Shown: positions 33,863 through 44,400 of the stretch, piece by piece
Layout: the number at the start of each line of letters is the position of its first letter
How positions within the stretch are numbered: position 1 is the stretch's first letter
DNA from: Neobacillus bataviensis LMG 21833
GTDB lineage: Bacteria; Bacillota; Bacilli; Bacillales; Cytobacillaceae
Reading direction: 5' to 3'
Assembly: GCF_000307875.1 (NCBI RefSeq)
Contig: NZ_AJLS01000114.1
Location: 1 to 64,000, forward strand
Length of the DNA: 64,000 nt
Made by a program: the position numbers and the translations under genes
Notes under the pieces: model-generated
What the model was told of the DNA's origin: nothing
Databases searched by the model: none
Seen by the model: the letters and a program-made list of their open reading frames with translations, nothing else

Positions 33863-35248
33863 ATGCCAGTTAATTCATTTGAAAACTATCCTATATCCTG
33901 GAAGCCGGATCAAAAGCAGCTTGTTCCTCCATTGTATCGCTCGATTGCTAGTTTGCTGGAATATGATATTCTCAATGGCTTTCTCGCACCCAATACGAAA
34001 CTTCCTCCTCAACGAGAATTAGCAGATTTTCTTGATATTAACCTCAGCACTATCACAAGGGCATTTAAAATATGCGAGGTGAAAGGATTAATCTATGCCG
34101 TTACTGGAAGGGGAACCTTTGTTACTCCCAATATAAAAAATGCTATTTTCATGGCAGGCAGTGATGAGAATAAGAATTGTATAGAGATGGGGATCATCAA
34201 GCCCCTTGACAGCACAAACTCATTCGTCGCACAAGCGATTAAAAGCATTGCCACCAAAGAGTATCTGGAAAATTTGTTAGATTACAGACACCCGTTAGGA
34301 ATGCCTTATCATCGAATGGCAGCCAAAAAGTGGATGCAGCGCTTTAACATGGATGTAGCCATTGAAAATATTGCAATCACTTCAGGAGGGCAAAATTCGT
34401 TTTCGCTGATTCTAATGACCTTGTTTCATCCGGGAGATAAAATAGCGGTAGATATATATACTTATCCTAATTTTATTGAACTGGCCAAATTATTGAATAT
34501 CCAATTAATCCCTATTGAGGGTGATGAGTTAGGCATGAAGCCGGAGAGATTAGATGCCGTCTGCAGAACAAATCCATTGCAGGGAATTTATTTGAGTCCC
34601 TCCTGCAATAATCCTACTGCTGTAACAATGAATATGGATCGCAGAAAGGAAATAGCAGAGGTCATCAATAAACACGGGCTTATTTTAATAGAGGATGACG
34701 TATACTCTTTCCTGGCACCAAATGGCTATTCCCCTATTTCATCTTTTGTACCGGAAAGGTTTGTTTATATCCTGAGTATTGCCAAATCACTCAGCTCTGG
34801 TATACGAGTTGCATTTATCGCTTATGCCAATCAGTTCGTTGAAAAAATCACGTATGGTATTTTCAATCTCAACGTAAAAACATCTGCCTTAAATGCAGAA
34901 ATTATAACAGAATTAATTAATACAGGGGCTGCCGAACAAATCATTAACAAAAAGCGAGAAATTTCACAAGATCGGAATCGGATTTATCAGAAATATTTTC
35001 AAATCGATCACAAGCGTGAAAACCCTATTAGTTTTTTTCGCTGGTTACCATTGCATAAAGAATGGCAGCTAAACCAGTTTGAGCATATTGCTTTAACCCG
35101 GGGGATTCATGTTTATCATTCACATCGTTTCTTGGTCAAAAAAGATGAATCTCCCCAATTTACTCGTATTTCACTAACATCTCCTAAGGACTCAGATGAA
35201 TTGGAGAATGGGCTTTGCATCCTAAAAAAATTTTTGCTAGAGTCGTAA
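33863..35248 (+). CDS. MocR-type regulator (GntR HTH fused to aminotransferase)
   Basis: The 461-residue chimera has an N-terminal GntR winged helix (KLPPQRELADFLDINLSTITRAF). A fold-type I aminotransferase-like domain follows, with ITSGGQNSFSLIL, SPSCNNPTAVTM, IEDDVYSFLA and the PLP-lysine block LSIAKSLSSGIRVAFIA. These proteins bind PLP and regulate neighbouring genes, here most likely azlCD. GAAGGG lies six bases before the ATG at 33863, so the ATG at 33830 is rejected. Confidence 0.9.
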   Translation: MPVNSFENYPISWKPDQKQLVPPLYRSIASLLEYDILNGFLAPNTKLPPQRELADFLDINLSTITRAFKICEVKGLIYAVTGRGTFVTPNIKNAIFMAGSDENKNCIEMGIIKPLDSTNSFVAQAIKSIATKEYLENLLDYRHPLGMPYHRMAAKKWMQRFNMDVAIENIAITSGGQNSFSLILMTLFHPGDKIAVDIYTYPNFIELAKLLNIQLIPIEGDELGMKPERLDAVCRTNPLQGIYLSPSCNNPTAVTMNMDRRKEIAEVINKHGLILIEDDVYSFLAPNGYSPISSFVPERFVYILSIAKSLSSGIRVAFIAYANQFVEKITYGIFNLNVKTSALNAEIITELINTGAAEQIINKKREISQDRNRIYQKYFQIDHKRENPISFFRWLPLHKEWQLNQFEHIALTRGIHVYHSHRFLVKKDESPQFTRISLTSPKDSDELENGLCILKKFLLES

Positions 35249-35401
35249 ATATTTGGTCTTTTTTGAAGCGAAAACGGGTGAAAGCAGGAGAAAAGGAAAA
35301 TCTTTTTTATGACAGCGAACGGAGGAATGCGGGGTGAAGGGGGAAGAAGTGAAAGTTAATTTTTTACAGAACATTAAAGAAAGGCAACTAACCCATTCAT
35401 A

Positions 35402-35517
35402 TGCTCCCCTTAAAGTAGACAGATTAAAAAACAAAAATCTATTGTTACTTTAGGGGAGATTTTTTATGGAATTCAATCAAAGACTGTATCCTTATGAAAA
35501 ACATATAATTTTTTGAA
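35402..35517 (+). mobile_element. insertion-sequence left-end remnant (IS3-like)
   Basis: TGCTCCCCTTAAAGTA and TACTTTAGGGGAG form an inverted pair followed by TTTTTT and ATGGAATTCAATC, a layout like the left end and orfA start of Bacillus IS3-family elements. The orfA frame stops after 16 codons. No transposase or right end is seen. The rest of the gap 35249-35579 has no gene. Confidence 0.4.
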
Positions 35518-35579
35518 ACTAGTGTCTATTATTGAGCCAGCTCCTCTATAGAAAGGTTTCGAATCATCATCATTATTGA

Positions 35580-36071
35580 CTACCAATCTTTTGGAATGGT
35601 CCCTGCCTTTCTGTTATAAAAAAGTAACGGTTCCTTGTCATTTTTAAATAAATCTAATACTTCACCTACTAGAATGATATGATCACCTGCATCTATTCGT
35701 TGAACAGTACGGCATTCTAAAGTTCCGAGGGAATCCTTGATGATTGGTAATTTGTTTTCCGATGTATACCAATTTACTCCCTTAAAACGATCAGATCCCT
35801 TTCTGGCAAATGCCCAGCATGCTTCAACTTGATCTGAAGCTAGGGTATGAACAGTAAAACCGTCAGCCTTTAAAAACGTTTCAAATGAAGATGTTTTTTT
35901 ATCGATACACCATAGTACTAACAATGGGTCGATTGACACGGAGGTAAAGGAATTTACCGTAAGTCCGGCAGGCTCTCCATTCTCGTCGATAGTCGTAATA
36001 ATCGTAACGCCAGTTGGATAGTGACCCATGATTTGTTTAAAGACATCTCCTTTTTCCATTGTACGTTTCAA
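35580..36071 (-). CDS. flavin reductase-like protein (NAD(P)H:FMN/FAD, HpaC/RutF fold)
   Basis: The 163-residue protein belongs to the flavin-reductase-domain family: FKQIMGHYPTGVTIITTID, LTVNSFTSVSIDPLLVLWCIDK and DHIILVGEVLDL. It supplies reduced flavin to a two-component monooxygenase, almost certainly the LLM oxygenase of the same operon. A TTG start at 36071 is preceded by GGGGG with six-base spacing; an in-frame ATG four codons later is the alternative. It is the last gene of a three-gene minus-strand operon. Confidence 0.88.
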   Translation of the reverse strand: MKRTMEKGDVFKQIMGHYPTGVTIITTIDENGEPAGLTVNSFTSVSIDPLLVLWCIDKKTSSFETFLKADGFTVHTLASDQVEACWAFARKGSDRFKGVNWYTSENKLPIIKDSLGTLECRTVQRIDAGDHIILVGEVLDLFKNDKEPLLFYNRKAGTIPKDW

Positions 36072-36156
36072 AATGATCCCCCTTTTCTACAAAAAAGGCT
36101 ACCGAAGCAGCCTTTTCTGAATAGTTTTTAAACCTCAAATTTGTCGGAAGCCATTT

Positions 36157-37074
36157 TTAAGGAATTTCAATAGCTTCCAGCTTTTTAGTTACATAGTTTC
36201 CAATTTCATTGATAGCTTCTTGCGCTTCTGGGACACTTGCAGCAAATGCGTGGAACACGTGCCACATGTCTTCGAATATTTTGAAGGTGACTTCAACACC
36301 TGCAACTTCAGCTCTCTCTACGAGTCGAACAGAATCGTCCAGTAAAATTTCGTCATTACCGACATGAACTAGCATTGGAGGCAGCCCCTGTAAATCTGCG
36401 TAAATAGGGGAGACCAATGGATGACGGCGATCCAAATTCCCTATATACATAGGGGGTGTTGCCCTGCTCTGGTCAGGGTTTAGCCATGGATCTACATCTT
36501 TTCTGGTTTCCATTGTTTTCCCCGTTCCTTCCATATCAGTCCAAGGTGAGAGAAGTACAGCAGCGGTTGGAAGAGTGTCACCCGCATCTCTTAAAGTTAA
36601 TAACGTGGCCAAGCTTAACCCGCCACCAGCGGAATCTCCGCCAATAATTATTTGAGACGGATCAACCCCTTGATCCGAAACAAGCCAGCGATACGCAGCA
36701 ACTGCATCCTCAATGGCGGCAGGGTATTGATGCTCAGGAGCCAGTCTATACTCAACTGTAAGCACCCGGCTATTTGTTGCTTTGGAAAGGCGTGATGCCA
36801 AATCCCGGTAGGCTTTACAGCTGCCTATGATGTAACCGCCTCCGTGTAGGAAAAGAAATACGCGGTTCTGGTCAGCGGTAGGTGTTGAGACCCATTCAGC
36901 CGGTGTTTCTCCTATTTGAATCCTATTGACAGAAACATCCGACGGTAGTGGTGTACTACTCATCAAGTCTTCCAGGCTTTTTCTCATTTCCTCAATGGAA
37001 GGCTGTTTTTGTGCCTGCTGCACTCCCCATTCTATTAACCCCTGCCTAACGGCCAAACTCTCTTTACTTGCCAT
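36157..37074 (-). CDS. alpha/beta hydrolase, HSL-family esterase
   Basis: The 305-residue HSL-type esterase has FLFLHGGGYIIGSCKAYRD, nucleophile elbow IIGGDSAGGGLSLA, acid region VHVGNDEILLDDS and His in FEDMWHVFHAF. It lies between the LLM monooxygenase and the flavin reductase. An ester formed by Baeyer-Villiger-type oxygenation could be its substrate; that link is inference. AGGAGG precedes the ATG. It is only distantly similar to the esterase at 17.8 kb. Confidence 0.9.
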   Translation of the reverse strand: MASKESLAVRQGLIEWGVQQAQKQPSIEEMRKSLEDLMSSTPLPSDVSVNRIQIGETPAEWVSTPTADQNRVFLFLHGGGYIIGSCKAYRDLASRLSKATNSRVLTVEYRLAPEHQYPAAIEDAVAAYRWLVSDQGVDPSQIIIGGDSAGGGLSLATLLTLRDAGDTLPTAAVLLSPWTDMEGTGKTMETRKDVDPWLNPDQSRATPPMYIGNLDRRHPLVSPIYADLQGLPPMLVHVGNDEILLDDSVRLVERAEVAGVEVTFKIFEDMWHVFHAFAASVPEAQEAINEIGNYVTKKLEAIEIP

Positions 37075-37142
37075 CTAGCATACCTCCTTAGTGTCTATAG
37101 ATTTGGTAACGTTTATAAAGTGCGTAAAAAATTTATTCTTTT

Positions 37143-38390
37143 CTAATTTTTGGCTTGAATTGTTTCCGTAATTGGCAGTCGTGGAGGTGAGACCACTGTA
37201 TAATCCTCATCCGCGTGACGAGCCGGGGTCTTGCGTGCCAATGCTTGCTCCATTGCCAGGGTCAGTCTTTCCTGTTTGCGTGCTTGATACTGCTCATCAC
37301 GTTCTTTAAATTCCGGCATTACTTCCCGGGCAAATAAAGTCAGTGCCTCACAAATATGCTCATGCTTGTTATTCCCTGCCTGACTGATGAAAATCACCTG
37401 GTCAACACCGGCTTCTTCATAACGGCGTAGGAGTTCGCGCACTTGCTCTGGTGTCCCTACTGCTCCTCTCCCAGAAATGGTCTCATGACCTGTATCATCA
37501 GAAACACTAGTAGCGGCCTGCATTTGGTTTTGGTTAAATTCATCCCAAATATCCGAATATCCAGGGCGGTGCTTACCGAAGGCATAATAATGTCCTAAAG
37601 CATAATCGAAAAAGTTAGCCCCCTCGATACCTCGTTCGATTGCTGTTTTTTCATCCGCATGTACCATAAACGGCAGTACTAAAGCAACATTTGGATTGAC
37701 GGAAAAACCGGCAGGATTACATTGTTCAGATGCAAATATCTGATAATATTCATCTACCCACTCTTTAGCCTGCTCGGGTTCAATAAATGCAAAGGACAGA
37801 GCGCCAATTCCTTTTAATGCTGCAGAACGAATATATTCATGCGCGCTGCACGCCATCCATAAAGGTGGGTGCGGCTTTTGCATTGGCTTTGGAAGGACGT
37901 TACGTGCAGGCATTTTTAAAAATTCGCCATCATAACCAGCAAACGGTGCTTCAACAAACATCTTGGTAATCGCATCGAGAGCTTCGCTCCATTCCCTGCG
38001 CTTGACACCACGGTCGACATTAAAGCCACCCAGTTCAATTTCAGCTGAACCTTCTCCTGTTCCAAATTCAACCCTGCCATCAGAAATTAAATCCAACGTT
38101 GCAATCCGCTCAGCTACACGAGCTGGATGGTTGAATTCCACTGGAAGCTGGACAATACCGTGTCCAATACGAATGTTTTTCGTACGCTGAGAAGCTGCTG
38201 CGAGAAACACTTCTGGTGCGGAAGAATGGCTGTACTCTTCAAGAAAGTGATGCTCAACCTCCCACAGGTAGTCATAACCCAGTTGATCGGCCAGTTCAAT
38301 TTGATCCAGCGCGTCTTTTAAAAGCTTATGCTCGTCCCCATCTTTCCATGGTTTCGGCAATTGGTGTTCATAGAATAATCCAAATTTCAT
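37143..38390 (-). CDS. LLM-class flavin-dependent monooxygenase
   Basis: The 415-residue luciferase-like TIM-barrel oxygenase begins MKFGLFYEHQLPKPW and contains YLWEVEHHFLEEYSHSSAPE, IRIGHGIVQLP and RVAERIATLDLISDGRVEFGTGEGS, all typical of the bacterial luciferase-like family. It uses reduced FMN from the neighbouring reductase to oxygenate an unknown organic substrate. AAGGAGG lies eight bases before the ATG at 38390; the ATG at 38408 is upstream of that site. The divergent LysR gene probably controls the operon. Confidence 0.9.
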   Translation of the reverse strand: MKFGLFYEHQLPKPWKDGDEHKLLKDALDQIELADQLGYDYLWEVEHHFLEEYSHSSAPEVFLAAASQRTKNIRIGHGIVQLPVEFNHPARVAERIATLDLISDGRVEFGTGEGSAEIELGGFNVDRGVKRREWSEALDAITKMFVEAPFAGYDGEFLKMPARNVLPKPMQKPHPPLWMACSAHEYIRSAALKGIGALSFAFIEPEQAKEWVDEYYQIFASEQCNPAGFSVNPNVALVLPFMVHADEKTAIERGIEGANFFDYALGHYYAFGKHRPGYSDIWDEFNQNQMQAATSVSDDTGHETISGRGAVGTPEQVRELLRRYEEAGVDQVIFISQAGNNKHEHICEALTLFAREVMPEFKERDEQYQARKQERLTLAMEQALARKTPARHADEDYTVVSPPRLPITETIQAKN

Positions 38391-38485
38391 TGCTTTTTCC
38401 TCCTTCATAATTGAGGCTCAAATTAGGGTGGCTGGCAGTTTCTGTATTCAGTTTATTGTTGTGTGAATTTTTAGACTAATCTAAA

Positions 38486-38524
38486 ATTAATTTTACAAAA
38501 GGAAGTGACCCATGTAAAATTAAT
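38486..38524. promoter_or_regulatory. 12-bp inverted repeat, candidate LysR site
   Basis: ATTAATTTTACA (38486-38497) and TGTAAAATTAAT (38513-38524) are exact complements with a 15-bp spacer, midway between the divergent lysR and LLM operon. Confidence 0.6.
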
Positions 38525-38569
38525 ATAAATCATGATTTCATGAGTTTTATTCATGGATGGAGGGATTAG

Positions 38570-39469
38570 GTGAATATTGAGCAATTAAAATATATCGTTG
38601 AAGTGGCAAAAACAAGATCGATTACCACGGCAGCGCAAAATCTGCATGTTACGCAATCCGGTATAAGCAGGGCGATTGCTTCACTTGAAGATGAGCTTGG
38701 AATCTATCTTTCCAAGCGTACACGTTTAGGGGCAGAACTAACGGTTGATGGAAAAGAGTTGATTTCACAAGCCAAAGAGATCCTTTTGAAGCTTCAAGAA
38801 TTTGAGGAGAAAGCAAGGAATAAACAAACAGAATTAAAAATATCAGCAATATTTGGACTATGCAACACAATATTACTTGATGCCTTTAAATCTTTTCAGG
38901 AAAAACAATGTCATATTAAAGTAGATATTGAAGAAGATTCCACAGAGGGGATTATTGAAGGGGTCAAAGAAGGAAAAACCCATGCAGGTTTAATTCATAT
39001 CTACGAAAGTATGCTTAAAGAGCATGATGATTTGCTATTTAAGATTCTTTTCGATTCAAAAGTATATGTCCTCGTAAACAAACATTCACCATTAGCCTCC
39101 CGTGAATACATAACACCTTATGATTTGTCAGAGCATCCTATTGTTATTTATAACAGTGTGTATGTGAGGGCTTTTTTTCAAGAGCTTTCCGATAAATATG
39201 CTTCTAATAAGATCCTTTTTGCCACTAATAACACCGATATCATCGAAAAAACAGTTGCCGAGGGAAGAGCCATTAGCTTTATTCTAGTCAATGATATAAA
39301 AAATGAAAAAGTTATGTTAAACAATATGATAATCTCTAAACCTTTTCTGATAGATAATTACCCTGTAAAGATTCCTATGGGATACGTAGTAACAAAGAAT
39401 AATTCATCAAAATCTGCGAAGATATTCCTAAATATTATCCAAGACCAAATGGAAAATTACAAAATTTGA
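38570..39469 (+). CDS. LysR-family transcription regulator
   Basis: The 299-residue protein has the LysR HTH (MNIEQLKYIVEVAKTRSITT then LHVTQSGISRAIASLEDELG) and a periplasmic-binding-like effector domain. GTG start at 38570 with GGAGGG upstream. It is divergent from the LLM monooxygenase/esterase/flavin reductase operon and likely activates it, with a perfect 12-bp inverted repeat in between. The coinducer is unknown. Confidence 0.9.
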   Translation: MNIEQLKYIVEVAKTRSITTAAQNLHVTQSGISRAIASLEDELGIYLSKRTRLGAELTVDGKELISQAKEILLKLQEFEEKARNKQTELKISAIFGLCNTILLDAFKSFQEKQCHIKVDIEEDSTEGIIEGVKEGKTHAGLIHIYESMLKEHDDLLFKILFDSKVYVLVNKHSPLASREYITPYDLSEHPIVIYNSVYVRAFFQELSDKYASNKILFATNNTDIIEKTVAEGRAISFILVNDIKNEKVMLNNMIISKPFLIDNYPVKIPMGYVVTKNNSSKSAKIFLNIIQDQMENYKI

Positions 39470-39500
39470 GAAATCGAAGAGGAGTAAAGCAATAGGATAG

Positions 39501-39532
39501 AAATGGCCCTGTTACAAAACCGGGCCATTTTG
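39501..39532 (+). terminator. terminator after lysR
   Basis: AAATGGCCC(T)G and C(G)GGGCCATTTT form a strong stem with a TTTTGTG tail. Confidence 0.85.
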
Positions 39533-39606
39533 TGTGAACCTGTATAGCTCCTTAAGTGTTTAATCAACAAGAATCCCTATACTTCGGGTTGTGACCGCAT
39601 TTATTC

Positions 39607-41049
39607 TCAATAAACAACAACCGGCTCATTGGTGCTGAGATTGTCATACACTGTTTTCATCATGCTAGGAGGAGTATTGACGCAGCCGTGTGATCCTGCC
39701 GTAAGATAGGCATTACTTGCCCAATTGCCTCGCCAGCTGGCATCGTGGAACCCCTGTCCGTCATTTGTAAAAGGAGCCCAATAATTAACAGGAGCCTGAT
39801 AAGTGATTTTTCCATTTTCTCTGCCCGTTAGTACGGCAGGCGTTTGCTTATAGAGGATATACCACACTCCAGGTGTTGTATCATGACGGTTATCATGTGT
39901 ACCAGTAACAACATTGGTTGTGACGACTAATTGCCCATTTTTGTAAATCCAAATTCGCTGCTCTGCAATGGAGACTTCAGCATATGTATCGCCAATACCA
40001 TTATTGGTGATTGTGTCATATCCGTAGCCTTCACCCTTCCAGCCATGTCCGTAAATATTAGACGCAGAAACGGATTTTCCGCCATTTTCAAAAGCTTCTA
40101 TAATTTGTGGTATTTCTTTTTCAACATCTATGGCCCAGCCATAGCCTTTACCTTTAACGGATATCACCGAACCTGAATGGGTCTTGAATGTGAAATCCTT
40201 ATTTAATGTGGATTGGGAGTTGTTAATTTCAGCAATCTTATTCTGAATATCACCCGCATCATCCATCTTAATCTGTAAATCATTTGAAATAGATGCATTC
40301 TTAATTAATTCGCTCGCGTTTAACGTAAAAACTTTATCCTGCACCTTGTATTCAACGGTCTGGGCAAGGAATTCTTCAAACTTTTTCTGTTGATTTTTTA
40401 CAAACTCGCTGTCTTCTTTAATTGGCTGTATGTATACTGGATCGAGGCGGATTTCACTAATATATTCGTGCTTGTCATAGTCCTTCAAAAGACTAGCTAC
40501 ATCATACTGCTCTCCGCTAATGCTGTTTGCGACAACAATTTTGCCTTGTTCCAAACGAACCACTGCATCTTGTGGTGCTTTTAAACTCTGATTCATGGCT
40601 AGCAGCTTTTCTTCCACCTGCTTTTTCAACGCCTGATTTCTGAAATGGTCCTGACTGCCCGGCATTAATGAATAATCTTTTACTTTTGAAGAAGGAAAAA
40701 ACGTCCACTGGCTCTTTAATAATTTTTTGATGTTGGGCAGGTCATTATCCGTAAATCCCATCTTTGAATCTGTTCCATCTAAAATCTGTTGACTTCCGAC
40801 AAAGACTACATTTTTTAATACGGTGGTTTTTAATTTGTCTAGTGCCTGGTCAACGGTCATTCCACCGACTTTGGTGTTATTAATCTTAATTTCTGAATTG
40901 AAATGGTTTGCCTGATAGTAGCTGCCTGCTGCAATGATGAGTGCGATAATAAAGATGATACTTGCTGTAATAAACCTCCAGTTTGCATACCACTTAGTTG
41001 CCTTACTGTTTTTATTCCCAATCTTTTGAATATTCAATGTTCTTTCCAT
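39607..41049 (-). CDS. L,D-transpeptidase with PGBD4-type repeats (YkuD domain)
   Basis: The 480-residue membrane-anchored cell-wall enzyme has one N-terminal segment (WRFITASIIFIIALIIAAGSYY), two PG-binding-4 type repeats (KINNTKVGGMTVDQALDKL and later YKVQDKVFTLNASEL), and a C-terminal YkuD domain whose active-site block is AGSHGCVNTPPSMMKTVYDNL less its first residue. It makes 3-3 peptidoglycan cross-links or attaches proteins. GGGGGGA precedes the ATG at 41049; the ATG at 41076 is rejected. The gene is solitary on the minus strand. Confidence 0.9.
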   Translation of the reverse strand: MERTLNIQKIGNKNSKATKWYANWRFITASIIFIIALIIAAGSYYQANHFNSEIKINNTKVGGMTVDQALDKLKTTVLKNVVFVGSQQILDGTDSKMGFTDNDLPNIKKLLKSQWTFFPSSKVKDYSLMPGSQDHFRNQALKKQVEEKLLAMNQSLKAPQDAVVRLEQGKIVVANSISGEQYDVASLLKDYDKHEYISEIRLDPVYIQPIKEDSEFVKNQQKKFEEFLAQTVEYKVQDKVFTLNASELIKNASISNDLQIKMDDAGDIQNKIAEINNSQSTLNKDFTFKTHSGSVISVKGKGYGWAIDVEKEIPQIIEAFENGGKSVSASNIYGHGWKGEGYGYDTITNNGIGDTYAEVSIAEQRIWIYKNGQLVVTTNVVTGTHDNRHDTTPGVWYILYKQTPAVLTGRENGKITYQAPVNYWAPFTNDGQGFHDASWRGNWASNAYLTAGSHGCVNTPPSMMKTVYDNLSTNEPVVVY

Positions 41050-41256
41050 GAAGTTCCCCCCAAATATGTTCCTCAACTATCTATGACCTTAACCTTATGA
41101 TTTGTGTCATACATTACCGATATTTTGAAAAAGGTGGTAAATATATACTACTATTCTACAAAATGTCATATTCGAACATTGTCGGTTTTTGTGTATGTTT
41201 AAATTTTTTATTTTTTTATTTTTGCATTCCTGTAGGAGCTATGTTTTTGATAAAAA

Positions 41257-41330
41257 TTACACTTACAATAGTGTAATAGGGGAAATGTAGGACAAACCGG
41301 CTCAGTTTAGGACTGAGCCGGTTGTTTTTT
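41257..41330 (+). promoter_or_regulatory. operator-like repeat and leader terminator before uvrA-like gene
   Basis: TTACACT (41257-41263) and AGTGTAA (41270-41276) flank TACAAT, a possible -10 box. AACCGGCTCAG (41295-41305) and CTGAGCCGGTT (41313-41323) form a perfect eleven-pair hairpin followed by GTTTTTTC, 75 bp before the ATG. No plus-strand gene lies upstream to be terminated, so an attenuator is plausible. CACAAC/GTTGTG at about 41339-41366 may be the competing stem. Confidence 0.55.
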
Positions 41331-41405
41331 CAAAAATCACAACAAATTCATTTTAAGTTGTGCTAACATGGCAATACTAGATTTAGAGAATGGGGAGGAT
41401 ATCAG

Positions 41406-44400
41406 ATGAAAATAAATCAATTAATTGCAAACAATATTATCCGTTTAGATGCAGACTTGCCGGAAGATCAATCGTTAGGGATTGCCGGTTTGTCCGGATC
41501 TGGCAAAACAACTTTTTGCAGGACCATTGGTGAAGAATCCAAGAAACGTCTCGTTTCCTTATTGCCAAAGGCTGAATATCAGTATTTATTCCCTGATATT
41601 ATGGAAACCAATTTCAGTGCCATTAATATGGAAGAAATGCCTTTAGTGCTTTTTCTGGGGAGATCATCGATTTCTTCTAATCCACGTTCCACCATTGGCA
41701 CGCATACGGGCGTTTTTACAGAGATTCGTGTTGCTCTTGCTGAAAAATATAACCTTTCACCTGAAGTCTTTTCATTTAATAATGAATTAGGCTGGTGTCC
41801 TAAGTGTAAAGGCCGCGGTACGAACAGTAATGTCGAATGCCCTAAGTGTAAAGGCAGACGTTATAACGAGGAAGTTGAGAAAAATACAATCGATGTATTT
41901 GGTAAACCGCATAGTATATCAGATATTAACAACTTAAGTATTGAAATGATTCTTTCGTTATCGGAAGATTTACATATTAGTGAAGAAAAACAGCATATTC
42001 TAAAAAATATTATCAATATGAATATTGGTTACTTAACATTAAATCGCATTATGGGTACATTGTCAGGTGGAGAATTAACGCGACTTTACTTGGCAGAATT
42101 CATGGCAACAAGTGAAAATACGGTCATTATCATTGATGAAATATCAGTGGGTATTGATCATGAAACATTACTAAAAATTTTAGAACAAATTAAACAGTTA
42201 GGCTATAAAAATCAAATTTGGCTTATTGACCATTCTGACACTGTGCTCGATACAACAGACGATCAAGTATTCTTTGGACCCGGCAGTGGTAAATATGGCG
42301 GGAAAATCGTGGATGAGTCACCGCGACCAGAACCGGTATACTCAGGACGAAACGAGGAAGAGCCAACAGATTACTACCATTTTCATGATTTATATTGCCG
42401 TAATATTCAAATGGCCGAAATGAAAATACCAAAAAATAGACTTGTAGCTATTACCGGAGAGTCTGGATGTGGTAAATCAACACTTGTCAACCAATGTATT
42501 GCCGAGGATTTCCAAAAGCGGTACAAAAAAGATAAACTCGTTATGGTTGGACAAGATCGAAACCAATCCATTACTAGTCGGTCAACCGTTGCGACTTTTC
42601 TTGATATTAAAAAGAAAATCACAAAATATAGTGAAGAAATTGATGATATATTCGATCGCTCCATTGAAGACATCATTGAAGAGCTTCCAAATGAAGATAT
42701 CGCACATAAACGTTTGAGCTTATTAATTAAACTTGGACTAGGCTATTTGACATTAAATAGAAAAACACAAACATTATCGACTGGTGAATTTCAATGTGTA
42801 CATTTAGTCTCGGAACTGTTTGCAAATTCTCGAAATCCTCATACCCTTTTTATTTTTGATGAACCATCAAAAGGCTTATCACAAAATATTTTAAATCAAT
42901 TCATTGATAGTATCAGGGATATTTTACAAGATGAATCCGTTTCCATCATAATGATTGAACATAATGCCTATATGATGGAGAATTCTGATTTTATCGTTGA
43001 TTTTGGTAGAAGAAAGAATGAACCTGTAACAAATCTTGATGTTGTTAGTCATCATGAATATTATGAGACTAAAAATAGGGAAGATAGTGCGCTGGCATCA
43101 CCTATTGCGTCTACACTCCATTCACAACATGGCATAACGTATCTAAAAGATAATCATATCGACTATTTTAAACGGGCAGAAAATGTCTATAAGGGCGGTA
43201 TTTTAAAAAGCTTATCATCAATGGCTCGTTTAATTTATGGTGAATACGATTCTAATAAAATTGCACCCGTTATTGCCATTGATCTTGAAAGACATTTGTA
43301 TAGTCAATATAGTTTTCTTTATGAAATGGGTGGGGTGATTAACCATATTGTGGCGGCACATCCAACCAACAAAGATACGAGAAGCTTTGATTTCTATTCT
43401 CCAGACAATCATTGTCCATCATGCTCAGGACGCCTCAAAATTGAAATCTTTGATAAAGATCTGGTGATTCAAGACAAAAATCTTCCATTCTGGGATGGTC
43501 TATTCTATCCAGAAATAATGGAAGTTTTAAAATTTTATAAATACCCAAAATTAGAATTTCTTTTTGAAGAATTAAAAAACGAGCTCGGTCACGATCTGAC
43601 GAAAAGCTATAATGAGATGTCAGATGAAGAAAAACATACATTTTGGTACGGGTATTTTGAAAAGTCATTTTATGATAAGGAAGGAAAGGCACGCAGGACA
43701 TGGGTAGGGTTTAATACCATCCTTGGTATGTATATTGTCGTTTCAAAATCAATAATTAAAGAGAAAATGAAAGCCTCTAAGGAAAAAATCACATGTCCAA
43801 TTTGTGAGGGTACTGTTTTAAACCACCATAAACCGCTTAAATTTGGAGACACAGATATTCGTGAAATGATCAATCAACCAATTGACCAAGTATTGGAAAT
43901 AGTAGGTAAGTTACCTGCACTTGTCAAACTAAAATCGATTGTCGGCGGCGATATGGTTTTGACAGAGGATGTCTCTTTACTGCCTAGAAAAACACAAGTT
44001 GCTTTGAAAATGTTTGAATTAGAACAAGCAAGCTTTACGGGGTATGAAATGGTTTTACAAAATGTCTTACCATTCTGGGATATAATCAAAGACCATATCG
44101 AATCCATTAGCCACAACAATCAAGTGACCATCTGTGATTTTCCTTCTATTAATGAAACAAAAGAAACGATCATAGATCAGTATTTCACAAATGGAAAATA
44201 TAAAAAATTAACCTATGTGTATGAAACATTTGGTTACAAAAAATTAGTTACCGAAATGAATAAAATGAAAAAAAGCCATCCATGTCCATTTTGTAAAGGA
44301 AAGAAAGTGATATCAGAAGATAATCTGCATGATGGCGTGTTTAAATTAACTATTCCATGTGTAAGTTGTTATGCAACTGGCATCAATGATGAGGGTCTTA

